Assembly (NCBI GenBank): GCA_029168955.1
Contig: JAPDOI010000427.1
Coordinates: 62,001-126,000 of the forward strand
DNA length: 64,000 nucleotides
Direction: 5' to 3'
Source of the DNA: Aplectana chamaeleonis
Lineage: Eukaryota > Nematoda > Chromadorea > Rhabditida > Cosmocercidae
The notes under the pieces are model-generated. The model searched no databases. It was not told the origin of the DNA and saw only the letters and a list, made by a program, of their open reading frames with translations. Of this stretch, positions 62,886 through 64,000 are shown in pieces (positions within the stretch are counted from its first letter, which is position 1; each line of letters begins with the position of its first letter). The position numbers were made by a program, and so were the translations under genes.

Positions 62886-64000
62886 TTAGTCACCTTCATG
62901 GTGTTTGTTTCGACTAAATTAGTGATATTGTAGACGACTCCCATGGCTTCCCTTGTTCTCGACGTCATTTGAAGAAGATGCCATTCTTGTCCCTCCGTCG
63001 AATTTTTGGTACATGCTCGATGACGGTTTGTAGACCCCATTGGCTCTATGGGATGATCTTAAAACCCTTAAGTTGAGCTGGATGGTAGCCCACGGTGCCG
63101 TCATTTCTGAAAAAAATATGCCAACTCAAATCTGCGGAGTCATCAAAGTTGGGAGTGGATGATAATCTTGCTGTCCATGTGGGCCTCTCTCGTTTCGCTC
63201 GAATCCAAGGTCGTAATATTCAATTCCTTGGCTAGCTGGCACATACTCTGGACATTAACTGCATTGAAGCTATCTGAGGTGTGTTATTCAGAGAAATTCA
63301 TCCAGGTTAAAGGGACTACAGAAGCGCTGATGAGCTTTAAGGTGCGATTCTTGACTTATGAAAGGGAAGCAGGCCAACGCTGACATGGAAGTTGTGCAAT
63401 TCCATGTGTAACCTTGTTTTCGAAGTTGAACTTCACGGGGGAGATCTCGATGCACTTTGATATGCAATGAAGGATCACTTATTCGCAGTTGTACAATCGT
63501 TTAGACAAGTGCCTTTATAGTTTTGAAACAGTGAAAAAACAGAAAACATCTGCAAAAATTGCTAAAAATGAATCTTGCGAGAGGGAGTTGTTGTGGACTA
63601 GTGTATACGGAAGAAAACAAGTCGTCAAATGTGCAGAAGGGTGCCCGCAACTATCTATCGGTCTAGTTATCCTAAAAAAATGGGGTGCCTTTATAGTTAT
63701 GAAACGCACTGTACGCGCTTTTCCTAAATACCTACTCCGCATCTAAAACACGTTTCGCGCTCTCCCTATACCACTACTCATCTTTGACGACGTCTTGCGA
63801 GCTCGTCGTCAACCTCTTATCACTTCCGACGATGCTGCCAGCGCTCTTCCTAAACCCCACCCACTTTTTCCAAAACGCTATGGGTGCTCCTCCAAAACCA
63901 CTACCCACTTTCTAGACTTTTCATGCGCGCTCCTCTCATACTACACGACAGTGCGCGTGCTTTACCTAAACCCGTACGGGCGCTCCCTAAACCTATTCAC
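62886..64000. other. Unassigned right edge with a degenerate repeat
   Basis: A possible acceptor ATTTTTTTCAG on the minus strand ends at about 63112, but the following frames are ambiguous. An 85-codon plus frame at 63489-63746 is unassigned. From about 63740 to the end, motifs such as CGCTCTTCCTAAACCCCA, CCTCCAAAACCACTACCCAC and GCTCCCTAAACCTATTCAC recur at irregular 40-50-bp spacing. Confidence 0.3.

Overview
The window is a repeat-dominated stretch of an animal nuclear genome, most likely a strongylid (hookworm-like) nematode. Reasons: short nematode-type introns with TTTTCAG-like acceptors, nematode-style RTE, CR1 and 2A-bearing LINEs, Tc1 and mariner elements, Gypsy-type LTR elements and many hAT and TTAA/TA MITEs. 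The species is inference; no rRNA, tRNA or spliced-leader gene was seen.

One host gene is readable. Four minus-strand exons (44901-44977, 44697-44845, 30247-30387 and 26715-26876) join in phase to encode the region after the F-BAR domain and the HR1 domain of a CIP4/FBP17/TOCA family protein, an adaptor between Cdc42 and actin assembly. Its introns are swollen by transposons: one is 14.3 kb and holds a gag-protease LTR retrotransposon, a mariner and several MITEs; the next is 3.4 kb and holds a LINE ending in about 430 bp of GAA repeat. The F-BAR and SH3 exons were not found.

Layout. 1-3.4 kb: degenerate repeats and a long inverted repeat. 3.4-8.8 kb: a near full-length LINE (2A peptide, zinc finger, endonuclease, RT, CCHC, GAA tail) split by a TTAA MITE and by a Helitron-like element carrying a 42-bp satellite. 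8.8-13.6 kb: a dense field of palindromic MITEs. 13.6-26.3 kb: two more LINE copies head to tail; one is split by a 6.9-kb Gypsy element, itself hit by a LINE fragment and a MITE, the other is split by a hAT element. 26.7-45 kb: the host gene and its intronic transposons. 45-48 kb: LINE and MITE fragments. 48.2-56.5 kb: one (TA)n tract interrupted in turn by an RTE LINE, a Tc1 element and a second Helitron-like element with a 2-kb array of the same satellite. 56.5-60.9 kb: a CR1-type LINE split by a hAT element. 60.9-64 kb: unassigned sequence with a few weak exon candidates.

Most nested insertions can be verified inside the sequence: removing the insertion and one copy of its target duplication restores the interrupted reading frame. 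This works for the Gypsy element (GGATG), the hAT elements (GGGGCAAG, GGTACAGG), the LINE fragment (15 bp) and both TTAA MITEs. The features of most interest are the conserved 2A-like peptides in the LINE family, the satellite shared by two Helitron-like carriers, and a gag-protease-only LTR element with identical LTRs.
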